NCBI GenBank assembly: GCA_002364215.1
Contig: DEXQ01000010.1
Span: forward strand, 1-64,000
Direction: 5' to 3'
DNA: 64,000 bases
Source: Aequorivita sp. UBA3180
GTDB taxonomy: Bacteria > Bacteroidota > Bacteroidia > Flavobacteriales > Flavobacteriaceae
Shown here: positions 52,403 through 61,569 of the stretch, piece after piece
Layout: each line of letters begins with the position of its first letter
Numbering within the stretch: position 1 is the stretch's first letter
Program-made: the position numbers and the translations under genes
Notes under the pieces: generated by a model
What the model saw: only the letters and a program-made list of their open reading frames with translations
What the model was told of the DNA's origin: nothing
Databases searched by the model: none

Positions 52403-52861
52403 TTACTTTTCTGAAATTTTTTCTTTCAATGCATCAATCTCCTTTTGCTGCTGAAGCGTGTAAAGCGTCAATTCCTCAATTTTTTGAAGCAAAATCAAGT
52501 TCATTTCTTTTAGTGAAATTCCCTCCGTCCGCATCGTTTCGGCAGAAGGCACATTTGGCAGATGATAGTTTTCTTTTAAAAACGCTTCCAGTTCTTCCAA
52601 GGAAATCAAACTGTATTCCGGCATCATTTCAGAAAAACCGTTATAATAGGTTTCAAACACATAATCGGGTGCAACTGCTCCCTCAAGATCTACCAGAACT
52701 TCCTGGGTGTGGATTTTTCCTTTTACGGTCAAAAGCTCATCGGGAGTAGTTGTGCCAATGCCTATTTTTCCATCCTTTTCAGAAAGATTTTTAAAAGGAT
52801 TGCGCTGTGCTGTGGCGGAAAGTGAAAACATTAGAATGCCGAAAATCAATAATCTGTTCAT
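52403..52861 (-). CDS. Small secreted protein with C-terminal coiled coil
   Basis: A 152-residue exported protein. A signal peptide (ending ATAQ) precedes a short part with KIGIGTTTPDELLTVKGKIHTQEVLVDLEGA, whose core IGIGTTTPDELLTVKG resembles the start of tail-fibre-like repeat proteins. Then comes PDYVFETYYNGFSEMMPEY, and a coiled coil covers the last ~40 residues (ILLQKIEELTLYTLQQQKEI). Proteins of this plan are common in Bacteroidota, and their role is unknown. Confidence 0.8.
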   Translation of the reverse strand: MNRLLIFGILMFSLSATAQRNPFKNLSEKDGKIGIGTTTPDELLTVKGKIHTQEVLVDLEGAVAPDYVFETYYNGFSEMMPEYSLISLEELEAFLKENYHLPNVPSAETMRTEGISLKEMNLILLQKIEELTLYTLQQQKEIDALKEKISEK

Positions 52862-53062
52862 AACGATGCTTTTATAATTTGTAAAGTTTTAAAATTACGG
52901 TATTTTTTTAAAGCGTTTCAATGTATGTTAAAATCTGTTGAAGAGGTGCATACTTATTTCAATTTTACGTCGTTATATTCCTAAGAAAATTCATCAAAAA
53001 ATCATTCGTTAATTAAACCTTAAAAAATTACAGTATCGCCGAAAGCTACATTTAAAGTTAAA

Positions 53063-53070
53063 TATCTTTA
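53063..53070 (+). promoter_or_regulatory. Probable -7 element of the TPR gene
   Basis: TATCTTTA, seven of eight matches to TAnnTTTG, 20 bp before the ATG. Confidence 0.45.
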
Positions 53071-53090
53071 CGCCACAAAAACTGTAAATA

Positions 53091-56000
53091 ATGATAAAGA
53101 ATTTTCTTGTTTTTTCACTTTTCCTATTCCTTTCATTTTCGTCCTTTTCACAGCAAACAGCGGTCTTTACAAATGACCTTGCCGATTTCAACCAAGCGCT
53201 GGAACTCTACAATAACGGGCAATATTTGGCTGCCCAAAGTCTTTTCGACAAAATAAAAAACAGCAGCGAAGACGAAACCGTGCAGAGCGATTGTGCATAT
53301 TATATTGCCAATGCGGCGGTGAGGCTGAACCAGCAAAATGCCGACCAGTTGATGGAGGAATTTGTGGAGAAATATCCCACGAGTTTGAAGCGAAATTCTG
53401 CATTTATAGACGTGGCGAATTTTTATTTCGAAAACGGAAAATATTCACATGCCCAAAAGTGGTACGATAAGGTTGATACTTCAAATTTAAGTCGAAGTGA
53501 GCAGGAACGTTTCAATTTCAATAACGGATACGTCTATTTTAAGGCGAAGCGATATGACGAGGCGAAAAACTATTTCAACAAGGTTTCCACTTCGCAGAAA
53601 TATGGCTCGCAGGCGAAGTATTATCTGGGTTTCATTGCTTACGAAGGCGATGATTATGAGGAAGCGAATGAAATGTTTGAAGAGGTAAAAGGGGAGGAGC
53701 GCTATTCCGAAGATCTTAGTTATTACCAAGCCGATATGAATTTCAAGCTTGGCAATTTTGAAAAGGCCATCGATATGGGCAAGGAGCAGTTTGACAAATC
53801 CAGCCCCCAGGAAAAAAGCCAGCTTTCAAAAATAATTGGTGAAAGCTATTTCAATCTTGAAAAATACGACGAAGCCATTCCCTATTTAAAAGACTACAAA
53901 GGCACCCGAGGCAAATGGAACAATACCGATTATTACCAATTGGGTTATGCTTATTATAAACAGGATGATTTTGAAAACGCCATTGGCGAGTTCAACAAAA
54001 TTGTGGACGGAAAGAACGCCGTTGCCCAAAACGCCTATTACCATTTGGCGGAAAGTTATCTGAAACTCGACAAAAAACAGGAAGCGCTGAACGCTTTTAA
54101 AAATGCTTCGGAAATGGATTTCAGTGCTGAAATTCAGGAAGATGCCTATTTGAATTATGCCAAACTGAGCTACGAGATTGGCAACAGCTACAAAAGCACG
54201 CCGCAGGTTTTGCTTTCCTTTATTGAAAAATACCCGAACAACGCCAATAATGACGAGCTGAAAAGATTGTTGATTGATAGTTACATCACTTCAAAAAATT
54301 ACAAGGAAGCACTGGATTTGCTGGAAAACAACAAAGATTTCGAAAATAAGGCTGCCTATCAAAAAGTAGCTTTTTACAGAGGAATTGAATTGTACAACGA
54401 AGCAAATTACAATGAGGCAATTGCATTTTTCGACAAAAGTTTGAAATATCCCGAAAATCAGAATTTCACTGCCCGCGCGACCTACTGGAAAGCTGAAAGC
54501 GATTACCAACTCTCAAATTTTGAAAAATCGTTGGCAGGGTACAATAAATTTCAGCAGTTGCCAGGTTCTCAAAACACTTCAGAATATAAAAACTTGAAAT
54601 ACAATGTGGCTTACAACCAATTCAAACTGAAAAATTATACGGACGCCATTAACAATTTCAAAATTTACGTGGGTTCCTCTTTCGCAGAAACGACCCGCAA
54701 AAAGGACGCCTTACTGCGATTGGGCGACAGCTATTTTGTGACAAGCCAATATTGGCCGGCAATGGAAAACTACAACGCCGCGATTGAATTGGGCGGCGAC
54801 AATGATTACGCGCAGTTTCAAAAAGCAATAAGCTACGGTTTTGTGGACAGAAGCGAAAAGAAAATTGAAGAACTTATAACTTTTATAAAAAAATACCCAA
54901 AATCCATTTACCGCGATGATGCTTTGTATGAATTGGGAAATACCTACGTTGCGCAGAACAAAACGAATGAGGCAATTTCAGCTTACGACCAATTGGTTCG
55001 CGATATTCCAAACAGCAGTTTTGTTTCAAAAGCATTGTTGAAGAAAGCTTTGATTTATGACAACACTGGAAAAAGCAATGATGCGTTGACAATTTTCAAG
55101 AGAGTGGCCAAGGATTTTCCTTCCACACCCGAAGCCTTGCAGGCTGTTTCTTCCGCAAAAATAATTTACATAGACCAAGGAAATGTTGACGAATACGCCC
55201 GTTGGGTAAAAACCTTGGATTACGTACAAGTGGGCGACACCGAACTTGACGATGCCACGTATTTGGCGGCGGAACAACCGTATTTGGAGAATAACCAGAG
55301 TCAAGCCAAAGGCAGATTTGAGGATTATTTAAAACAATTTCCGAATGGGCAGCACGCTTTAAACTCACATTTTTATTTGGGTCAGATTTATTTCGCTGAC
55401 GGAAAAAACGATCAAGCCATTCCGCATTTTGAATACGTTGTGAATCGCGAGCGAAGTGAATTTACCGAACAAGCTTTGGCACGGGTTTCAGAATTGTATT
55501 TGGGTAAAAAAGATTACCAAAACGCTTTAAAATATTTGAAGCGTTTGGAAACCGAAGCAGATTTTCCGCAGAACATCATCTTCGCGCAGACCAATTCTAT
55601 GAAGGCTTCGTATGAACTGAAACAATATGCCGAAGCAGTAAATTACGCCGAAAAAGTGCTTCAGAATTCAAAGATTGACAATTCAATAAAAAGTGACGCG
55701 CAAGTGATTATTGCCCGTTCAGCGATGAAGACGAATAACGAGACAAAAGCGAAAACCGCTTATGCCGAGGTGCAAAAAATAGCGACAGGAGCCCTTGCTG
55801 CCGAAGCGCTTTATTACGATGCGTATTTCAAAAATAAGGAAGGAAATTTTGAAGGCTCAAATGCTTCCGTGCAGAAATTGGCGAAGGATTATTCGGGCTA
55901 TAAACTCTACGGTGCCAAAGGTTTGGTGCTGATGGCGAAGAATTTTTACGCTTTGAAGGATGCGTATCAAGCAACTTACATTTTGGAAAGTGTTACCAAA

Positions 56001-56105
56001 AATTTCACCGATTTTCCTGAAGTAGTTGAAGAAGCAAAAGCAGAACTCGCAGTAATTAAAAACGCAGAGGCAAAAACCAATTCTTCCGTGGAAACCGGAA
56101 ACTAA
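53091..56105 (+). CDS. Large tetratricopeptide-repeat protein, exported
   Basis: A 1004-residue protein with a signal peptide (ending SFSQ) and TPR units along nearly its whole length, for example YYNLGYAYYKQDDFENAIGEF-type helices seen as YQLGYAYYKQDDFENAI, YYHLAESYLKLDKKQEAL and LLRLGDSYFVTSQYWPAM. It acts as a periplasmic scaffold. It is followed 67 bp later by an outer-membrane barrel gene, a pairing found widely in flavobacteria, so the two products probably work together. Confidence 0.87.
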   Translation: MIKNFLVFSLFLFLSFSSFSQQTAVFTNDLADFNQALELYNNGQYLAAQSLFDKIKNSSEDETVQSDCAYYIANAAVRLNQQNADQLMEEFVEKYPTSLKRNSAFIDVANFYFENGKYSHAQKWYDKVDTSNLSRSEQERFNFNNGYVYFKAKRYDEAKNYFNKVSTSQKYGSQAKYYLGFIAYEGDDYEEANEMFEEVKGEERYSEDLSYYQADMNFKLGNFEKAIDMGKEQFDKSSPQEKSQLSKIIGESYFNLEKYDEAIPYLKDYKGTRGKWNNTDYYQLGYAYYKQDDFENAIGEFNKIVDGKNAVAQNAYYHLAESYLKLDKKQEALNAFKNASEMDFSAEIQEDAYLNYAKLSYEIGNSYKSTPQVLLSFIEKYPNNANNDELKRLLIDSYITSKNYKEALDLLENNKDFENKAAYQKVAFYRGIELYNEANYNEAIAFFDKSLKYPENQNFTARATYWKAESDYQLSNFEKSLAGYNKFQQLPGSQNTSEYKNLKYNVAYNQFKLKNYTDAINNFKIYVGSSFAETTRKKDALLRLGDSYFVTSQYWPAMENYNAAIELGGDNDYAQFQKAISYGFVDRSEKKIEELITFIKKYPKSIYRDDALYELGNTYVAQNKTNEAISAYDQLVRDIPNSSFVSKALLKKALIYDNTGKSNDALTIFKRVAKDFPSTPEALQAVSSAKIIYIDQGNVDEYARWVKTLDYVQVGDTELDDATYLAAEQPYLENNQSQAKGRFEDYLKQFPNGQHALNSHFYLGQIYFADGKNDQAIPHFEYVVNRERSEFTEQALARVSELYLGKKDYQNALKYLKRLETEADFPQNIIFAQTNSMKASYELKQYAEAVNYAEKVLQNSKIDNSIKSDAQVIIARSAMKTNNETKAKTAYAEVQKIATGALAAEALYYDAYFKNKEGNFEGSNASVQKLAKDYSGYKLYGAKGLVLMAKNFYALKDAYQATYILESVTKNFTDFPEVVEEAKAELAVIKNAEAKTNSSVETGN

Positions 56106-56111
56106 CCCAAA

Positions 56112-56175
56112 ACTTTGCGCTCTCTGCGCCTTTGCGGTATAATTTTACCGCTGAGACGCAGAGGACGCGGAGATG
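56112..56175. repeat. Intergenic CTCTGCG-type inverted repeat
   Basis: CTCTGCGCCTTTGCGG on the left faces CCGCTGAGACGCAGAG on the right, forming an imperfect hairpin between the TPR and barrel genes. Related words occur at 59661-59745. It may reduce readthrough between the two genes. Confidence 0.55.
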
Positions 56176-56211
56176 AATATCAACAAAACTATCATTATAA
56201 ACTTTGAAAAT

Positions 56212-57942
56212 ATGTCCATAAAACAAATAGTTTTATTTTCAATTCCAGCTTTTTTACTATTTCATTTTTCAGCTTTTTCGCAGGAAAAAGAACTCGATCC
56301 CGAGGTTGTAAATATTGTGAAACCATATACGCCCACAATTTCGGATGCCTTTAAAGTGAAGGAAACTCCAGAATTGAATGATTCCATTACCACCACAAAA
56401 AAAGAGGTGAAGTACAGTATTTTCTCGGTTCCGGTTGCTTCAACCTTTACGCCGGCAAAAGGCAAGGCCACTACTGTGGAAAAAGCAAAGCCCATAAAGC
56501 TTTATGACAATTATGCAACCCTTGGCTTCGGAAACTATACTTCTATTTTGGGCGAATTCTACAGCAATTTTGAAATAAGCCGAACAGATAATGCTGGGTT
56601 TTTCTTTCGCCATAATTCTTCGCAGGGTGATATAAAGGATGTGAAATTGGACAATAAATATTACGACACCAGTCTTGACGCCAACTATACGAGCCGCCAA
56701 AGAGATGCAACCTACAGGCTTGACGCGGGCGTGGAGCACCAACTTTACAATTGGTACGGTGTGCCTGAAATAGTTTTTACACAAGAGCCAAATGTGCAAA
56801 TAGACCCACAGCAAACTTACATCAGTGGTTATGCAGGTGGAAGTATTGCATTGGACGATTCGTTTTTTGAAAAGGCTGCCTTAAACATTCGCTATTTGCG
56901 GGATGCGTTTTCTTCTTCGGAATTTAATGTTTCGTTGAAGCCTGAGTTTTCGTTTCCATTGGAAAACCTAACATTCAAAATTGACGGTGATATTGATTAT
57001 TTAAGTGGAAGTTTTGACAGAAACTATACGAACACTTCCGATATAAATTTCAGTTATTTGAATGCCGGATTGGTGCCGTCCATCACTTTTGTGAATGATG
57101 AGCTATCGGTTTCATTGGGTGTAGCGGCTTATGTAAGTTTGGATTCCGAAAACAGCAATACTGACTTTTCATTATACCCAAGATTGAATGCCTCATACCG
57201 ATTGCTGGACGAAACCGTGATTGTTTACGGTGGGGCAGAAGGTGGTTTGCAGCAAAACACCTATTATAATTTCAAGGAAGAAAACCCATATGTTTCTCCC
57301 ACTTTATTTATTGCGCCCACTAAAAAACTCTACGAAGGTTTCGGCGGAATTAAAGGGAAAATCTCTAATTCCGTTGCCTACAATGTTCGGGCTTCGTACG
57401 GAAAAGATGAAAGCCGTGCGCTTTTTCAAATGAATCCTTTAAAGATTTACAACGCAAGTTTTGAAGGTTATGAATACGGAAATTCCTTCAATGTGGTTTA
57501 TGACGATGTGAATACACTTGCTTTCTTCGCAGAATTGAAAGTTGAAGTTTCGAATACATTATCCTTAGGGATAAACGGAACTTATAATAGTTACAGCACA
57601 GATTTACAAAGTGAAGCGTGGAACTTGCCCGATTTAAAGGCTTCGGTGTTTTCAGATTTCAACATAACCGAAAAATTATACGGTGGGGCTTCCTTGTTTT
57701 ATGTAGGCAAGCGTAAGGATTTGATTTACAATAATGATCTTTTCGGGAATTCCATCAATCAAGAGGTAACTTTGGATGGCTACGTTGATGCCAATCTTCA
57801 CTTTGGGTATAGATTCACCGATAGGCTTTCCGCATTTGTGAAGGGCAGCAACCTTTTTGGCGATAATTATGAAAAATGGCTCAATTACCCTGTTCAAGGA
57901 ATTCAGGGATTGGTGGGTGTTACCTATAAGTTTGACTGGTAA
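56212..57942 (+). CDS. TonB-receptor-like outer-membrane barrel protein paired with the TPR protein
   Basis: A 576-residue outer-membrane protein. I take the ATG at 56212 (MSIKQIVLFSIPAF), which opens the signal peptide; an ATG at 56173 adds 13 residues read from the repeat element. The mature start KELDPEVVNIVKPYTPTISDAF, core VVNIVKPYTPTI, is characteristic of small plugless barrels in this group. Many amphipathic strands follow, ending GIQGLVGVTYKFDW with the terminal aromatic signal. No plug or STN domain is present, so it is not a classical TonB receptor; the TPR pairing suggests transport or assembly. Confidence 0.83.
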   Translation: MSIKQIVLFSIPAFLLFHFSAFSQEKELDPEVVNIVKPYTPTISDAFKVKETPELNDSITTTKKEVKYSIFSVPVASTFTPAKGKATTVEKAKPIKLYDNYATLGFGNYTSILGEFYSNFEISRTDNAGFFFRHNSSQGDIKDVKLDNKYYDTSLDANYTSRQRDATYRLDAGVEHQLYNWYGVPEIVFTQEPNVQIDPQQTYISGYAGGSIALDDSFFEKAALNIRYLRDAFSSSEFNVSLKPEFSFPLENLTFKIDGDIDYLSGSFDRNYTNTSDINFSYLNAGLVPSITFVNDELSVSLGVAAYVSLDSENSNTDFSLYPRLNASYRLLDETVIVYGGAEGGLQQNTYYNFKEENPYVSPTLFIAPTKKLYEGFGGIKGKISNSVAYNVRASYGKDESRALFQMNPLKIYNASFEGYEYGNSFNVVYDDVNTLAFFAELKVEVSNTLSLGINGTYNSYSTDLQSEAWNLPDLKASVFSDFNITEKLYGGASLFYVGKRKDLIYNNDLFGNSINQEVTLDGYVDANLHFGYRFTDRLSAFVKGSNLFGDNYEKWLNYPVQGIQGLVGVTYKFDW

Positions 57943-57964
57943 CCATTAAAAAATTATAATTTCT

Positions 57965-58000
57965 GAAAACATCCGTCTTTGGCGGATGTTTTCTATTTTT
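57965..58000 (+). terminator. Rho-independent terminator after the barrel gene
   Basis: GAAAACATCCG and CGGATGTTTTC form an 11-pair stem followed by TATTTTT. Confidence 0.88.
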
Positions 58001-58020
58001 ACATTTCAATAAAACCAACC

Positions 58021-59658
58021 ATGAAAAAATTACTCTTCCTTTTATTAGCAATATCAATTGCTTCTTGCGCCCCCGAAAAACTTTCCGCAGATTTACTGAT
58101 TAAAAATGCAACAATTTACACGGTTGATAAAGATTTCAGCATCGCAAATGCGGTGGTTGTAAAAGATGGCAAAATACTAGAAATAGGTCTGAAACCAGAA
58201 CTTGAACTGAAATATAATATTAAGGAATCATACGATGCAAAAGGGAATACAGTAGTACCCGGATTGATTGATGCCCACGCACATTTGTATGGTCTCGGGC
58301 TTGGTTTGCAAAATGTTGATTTGGTAGGCACCACAAGTTTTGATGAAATTTTGGGTCGTGTGATAGCTTTTCAGCAAGAAAAAAATACAGAATATATAAT
58401 AGGTCGCGGGTGGGACCAAAACGATTGGGATGATAAAAATTTCCCCACTAAAAAAGAGCTGGATTCTTTATTTCCCGATACACCAGTTTCTTTACGTAGA
58501 ATTGATGGCCACGCAATGCTAGTAAATTCAAAAGCTTTGGAATTAGCTGGAATTACTTCAAAAACAAAAGTTGCCGGAGGCGAAATAGTTTTGGAAAATG
58601 GCGAACCAACAGGAATTATTATTGACGCGCCAATGGGTTTAATTAGTAAAACATTTCCTGACATTACCGAAGAAGTTTCAACACAAGCACTTTTGGAAGC
58701 CGAAAAAATCTGCCTTCAATATGGATTGACAACCGTTGACGATGCTGGTTTGAGTAAAAATATTATCGAGTTGATTGATGCTCTTCAAAAAGAAGGAAAA
58801 TTTAAGCTCAGAATGTACGCAATGGTCAGCAACAGTCCTGAAAATCGCGATTATTATTTAAACAAAGGAATTTACAAAACCGATAGACTAAACGTACGTT
58901 CCTTTAAGGTTTATTCAGATGGGGCTTTGGGTTCCCGCGGTGCCGCCATGCGCGAGCCTTATAGCGATATGCCCGGCCATTATGGTGCCATGATAGCCAA
59001 TGCCGACAGTTTGAAATTTTTAGCGGAAAAAATTGCAACTTCCGAGTTTCAAATGAATACGCACGCCATCGGTGATTCCGCAAATATTGCGGTGTTGCGG
59101 GCATATAAAAAAGCATTGGAAGGAAAAACCGACAGACGCTGGAGAGTGGAACATGCACAGATTATTTCGGCAGAGGATTTCAATTATTTTGATGACAACA
59201 ATAACATACTTCCTTCGGTGCAACCAACGCATGCCACCAGCGATATGTACTGGGCAGAGGATAGAGTGGGAGCGGAACGTATAAAAGGCGCTTATGCCTA
59301 TAAAGAATTGTTGAACAAAGCGGGCAGTATTGCCTTGGGTACGGATTTTCCGGTTGAAAATGTGAATCCGATGTACACCTTTTACGCCGCCGTTGCCCGA
59401 AAGGATTTAAAAAATTATCCTGAAAATGGCTTTCAAATGAAAGATGCTTTAACGCGCGAAGAAGCTTTAAAAGGAATGACCATTTGGGCAGCTTTCGCCA
59501 ATTTTGAAGAAAATGAAAAAGGAAGCATTGAAGTAGGAAAGTTTGCAGATTTCACCATTCTGGATAAAGATATTATGAAGGTGGACGAAAAAGAACTTCC
59601 GAATACCAAAGTTGTTGCAACATTCATCAATGGCGAAATGGTTTTTGAAGCCGAATAA
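58021..59658 (+). CDS. Amidohydrolase family lipoprotein (YtcJ-like)
   Basis: A 545-residue metal-dependent hydrolase on a lipoprotein anchor (SIASCAPE; Cys18). The start is ATG 58021; an in-frame TTG in the terminator is rejected. Metal-site motifs are PGLIDAHAHLYGLG near residue 80, NTHAIGDSAN, RWRVEHAQII and LGTDFPVENVNPMYTFYAAVARKDLK, whose core GTDFPVENVN holds the catalytic Asp. These are the YtcJ-like (N-acyl hydrolase) signatures. The substrate is probably an N-acyl or amide compound in the periplasm; which one is unknown. Confidence 0.88.
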   Translation: MKKLLFLLLAISIASCAPEKLSADLLIKNATIYTVDKDFSIANAVVVKDGKILEIGLKPELELKYNIKESYDAKGNTVVPGLIDAHAHLYGLGLGLQNVDLVGTTSFDEILGRVIAFQQEKNTEYIIGRGWDQNDWDDKNFPTKKELDSLFPDTPVSLRRIDGHAMLVNSKALELAGITSKTKVAGGEIVLENGEPTGIIIDAPMGLISKTFPDITEEVSTQALLEAEKICLQYGLTTVDDAGLSKNIIELIDALQKEGKFKLRMYAMVSNSPENRDYYLNKGIYKTDRLNVRSFKVYSDGALGSRGAAMREPYSDMPGHYGAMIANADSLKFLAEKIATSEFQMNTHAIGDSANIAVLRAYKKALEGKTDRRWRVEHAQIISAEDFNYFDDNNNILPSVQPTHATSDMYWAEDRVGAERIKGAYAYKELLNKAGSIALGTDFPVENVNPMYTFYAAVARKDLKNYPENGFQMKDALTREEALKGMTIWAAFANFEENEKGSIEVGKFADFTILDKDIMKVDEKELPNTKVVATFINGEMVFEAE

Positions 59659-59660
59659 TT

Positions 59661-59745
59661 TTCTCTGCGAACCTCTGCGTTTTTCTGCGAAACTCCGTGA
59701 AATAGCTATTCCGCAGAGTTTCGCAGAGTTACTCTGAGAAATTTT
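59661..59745. repeat. Intergenic CTCTGCGAAACTC-type inverted repeat
   Basis: TCTGCGAAACTCCGTG on the left pairs with the complement GGCAGAGTTTCGCAGA-like arm on the right (two mismatches), with further CTCTGCG words outside. It is related to the repeat at 56112-56175 and fills the gap between the amidohydrolase and the cysteine-cluster gene. Confidence 0.6.
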
Positions 59746-59755
59746 AAAGTTGAAC

Positions 59756-60253
59756 ATGGAAAATATTCTAAAACAACTTCCCCAAAAAGCAAAGGAAGCT
59801 GAAAACGAAAACAAAAAGTTTTTCGCGAAGCTGAAAAAAAAGCCGCCCAAACACCTCGACAGTTTGATGCAGGAATTGCACGAGGAAGAATTCCAAAAAA
59901 CAGATTGTCTCACTTGCGCCAACTGCTGCAAAACCACCGGCCCGCTTTTTACCGATAAGGATATTGAGCGTATTTCAAAGCATTTTAGAATGAAACCGCA
60001 ACAATTCATCGAAACCTATTTGCGGATTGACGAAGACAAAGATTATGTGCTGCAAAGCGTACCCTGCACTTTTTTAGGATCGGATAATTATTGTAGTATT
60101 TATGACGTGCGCCCAAAAGCATGCCGCGAATTTCCGCATACGGATAGAAAGAAATTTCAGCAAATTTCAAACATCACAATGAACAATGTCGCTATCTGCC
60201 CCGCTGCTTATAATATTGTGGAGGAAATGAAACGAAGGCTAAATTCCAAATGA
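59756..60253 (+). CDS. YkgJ family cysteine cluster protein
   Basis: A 165-residue protein (ATG at 59756; a TTG two codons earlier is possible). The family marks are CLTCANCC with CxxCxxCC spacing, then PCTFLGSDNYCSIYDVRPKACREFPHTD, whose core CSIYDVRPKACREFP is diagnostic, and a last Cys in VAICPAA. These cysteines probably bind zinc or an iron-sulfur cluster. The N-terminal helix is highly charged. Its last codons (NSK) are read from the first unit of the AAATTCC repeat described below. Confidence 0.88.
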   Translation: MENILKQLPQKAKEAENENKKFFAKLKKKPPKHLDSLMQELHEEEFQKTDCLTCANCCKTTGPLFTDKDIERISKHFRMKPQQFIETYLRIDEDKDYVLQSVPCTFLGSDNYCSIYDVRPKACREFPHTDRKKFQQISNITMNNVAICPAAYNIVEEMKRRLNSK

Positions 60254-60336
60254 AAAAATCAAATTCCAAATAACAAAAACCAAATTCCAAAAAAAAATCA
60301 AGTATTTATTTTGGAATTTGGAATCTGAGATTTGGT
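60241..60336. repeat. AAATTCCAAAT repeat with inverted copy
   Basis: AAATTCCAAA occurs at 60241, 60261 and 60282 (direct copies spaced about 20 bp), and the opposite orientation TTTGGAATTTGGAAT follows near 60310, allowing a hairpin between the convergent genes. The first copy encodes the end of the YkgJ-type protein. It probably doubles as a terminator. Confidence 0.6.
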
Positions 60337-60339
60337 ACT

Positions 60340-61560
60340 TTAAGGATAAAACAAATACTTCTCCCTAATCTTCTGAAAACCCGCAAGCCCTTCCTTCCAG
60401 GAATCCCGAATTTCTTCCGCAGATAATCCTTGCTCAATTTGTTTTTGGAGTTTGTCCGTTCCGGCAAGTTTCACAAAAAACGAATTGAAAAAATCCTTCT
60501 TTTTTCCATTGGCGTTATAAGCATCAATGAGCCATTCTAGATTTATTTTATTTAAGTGGGGTTCGTTTCTAAGATCTTTTCCGTGGCAAAGCTCTCCTTT
60601 AAATTTTGGGTTTTTTGCACCTTCGTTGGATTGAGGCGTATATTCAAAAGTATATTTTGAAGCAGGCAAACTAGGCGCTCCAAAAACTTGAAATTGCATC
60701 TCGGTTCCGCGACCGGCATTTATAAATGTTCCTTCAAAGAAGCAAAGGCTTGGATATAAATTGATGGATTGCGCATTCGGTAAGTTTGGTGAAGGTTTTA
60801 TAGGGAGTGCATACGGAGTATCGTGTGTGTAATTTTCAATTTCAACTACAGTCAGTTTACATTTAATTTTATTTTTTAACCAGCCTTCACCATTAATCAT
60901 TTTCGCATATTCACCAATCGTCATTCCGTGAACAACGGGAATTGGGTGCATTCCCACAAAACTTTGATGCTCCTTTTCTAAAATTGGGCCATCAATATAA
61001 TGTCCGTTGGGGTTTGGGCGGTCCAAAACAATAACAGGAATTCCAGCTTCCGCACAGGCTTCCATCACGTAATGTAGCGTAGAAATGTAGGTGTAAAACC
61101 GTGCGCCCACATCTTGTATATCAAAAACCACGACGTCAATACCCTTTAACTGTTCCTGCGATGGTTTTTTGTTGTTGCCATACAATGAAATCAACGGTAC
61201 ACCCGTTTTTGAATCAACGCCATCTTTCACATGTTCGCCAGCATCTGCGGTTCCGCGGAAGCCGTGTTCCGGGGCAAAAACTTTTTTTACCGAAACTTTT
61301 TTCGAAATCAAAAAATCAACAAGATGTTGGTTCTCATTTTCTAAAAAAGAAGTCTGATTCGCAACCACGCCCACATTTTTACCTTTCAAGAGTTCAGAAT
61401 AAAGATGAAATTGTTCCGCTCCAACAACAATTTCATTTTCGCCATCTTTCATCGTGTTTTTAACCTCATTTCCCCCATTGGGGGTTAGGGGGCCATTTCC
61501 GCAGGAAATAATAGTTAAAACAACCAATAAAACTGTATTTTTGAAAAAAGTTAACCCCAT
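60340..61560 (-). CDS. DUF1343 / NamZ-type exo-beta-N-acetylmuramidase-like lipoprotein
   Basis: A 406-residue lipoprotein (lipobox TIISCGNG; Cys20). The DUF1343 family includes NamZ, which removes N-acetylmuramic acid from muropeptide ends. Marks: LLKGKNVGVVANQTSF, FAPEHGFRGTADAGEHV, VVFDIQDVGARFYTYISTLHYVMEA (core DIQDVGARFYTY), IVLDRPNPNG and FFEGTFINAGRGTEMQFQ (core GRGTEMQF). It would work in the periplasm on cell-wall fragments. Residues GPLTPNGGNEV directly after the lipobox are encoded by an inserted repeat (next entry). Only nine bases separate it from the divergent permease gene. Confidence 0.88.
   Translation of the reverse strand: MGLTFFKNTVLLVVLTIISCGNGPLTPNGGNEVKNTMKDGENEIVVGAEQFHLYSELLKGKNVGVVANQTSFLENENQHLVDFLISKKVSVKKVFAPEHGFRGTADAGEHVKDGVDSKTGVPLISLYGNNKKPSQEQLKGIDVVVFDIQDVGARFYTYISTLHYVMEACAEAGIPVIVLDRPNPNGHYIDGPILEKEHQSFVGMHPIPVVHGMTIGEYAKMINGEGWLKNKIKCKLTVVEIENYTHDTPYALPIKPSPNLPNAQSINLYPSLCFFEGTFINAGRGTEMQFQVFGAPSLPASKYTFEYTPQSNEGAKNPKFKGELCHGKDLRNEPHLNKINLEWLIDAYNANGKKKDFFNSFFVKLAGTDKLQKQIEQGLSAEEIRDSWKEGLAGFQKIREKYLFYP
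61471..61495 (-). repeat. In-frame CCCCCTAACCCCCAATGGGGG-type repeat inside the NamZ-like gene
   Basis: On the minus strand the sequence reads GGCCCCCTAACCCCC then AATGGGGG, with a hairpin CCCCC-AAT-GGGGG. This word is a common intergenic repeat in Flavobacteriaceae. Here it lies inside the coding frame and adds GPLTPNGGNE to the flexible linker after the lipidated Cys, without breaking the frame. Confidence 0.6.
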
Positions 61561-61569
61561 AAAATCGTA

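Noticed and set aside
59467..60009. 180-codon minus-strand frame spanning the amidohydrolase end and the YkgJ-type gene
   Set aside because: It crosses two well-supported genes and a repeat; the translation is low in complexity and matches nothing known.
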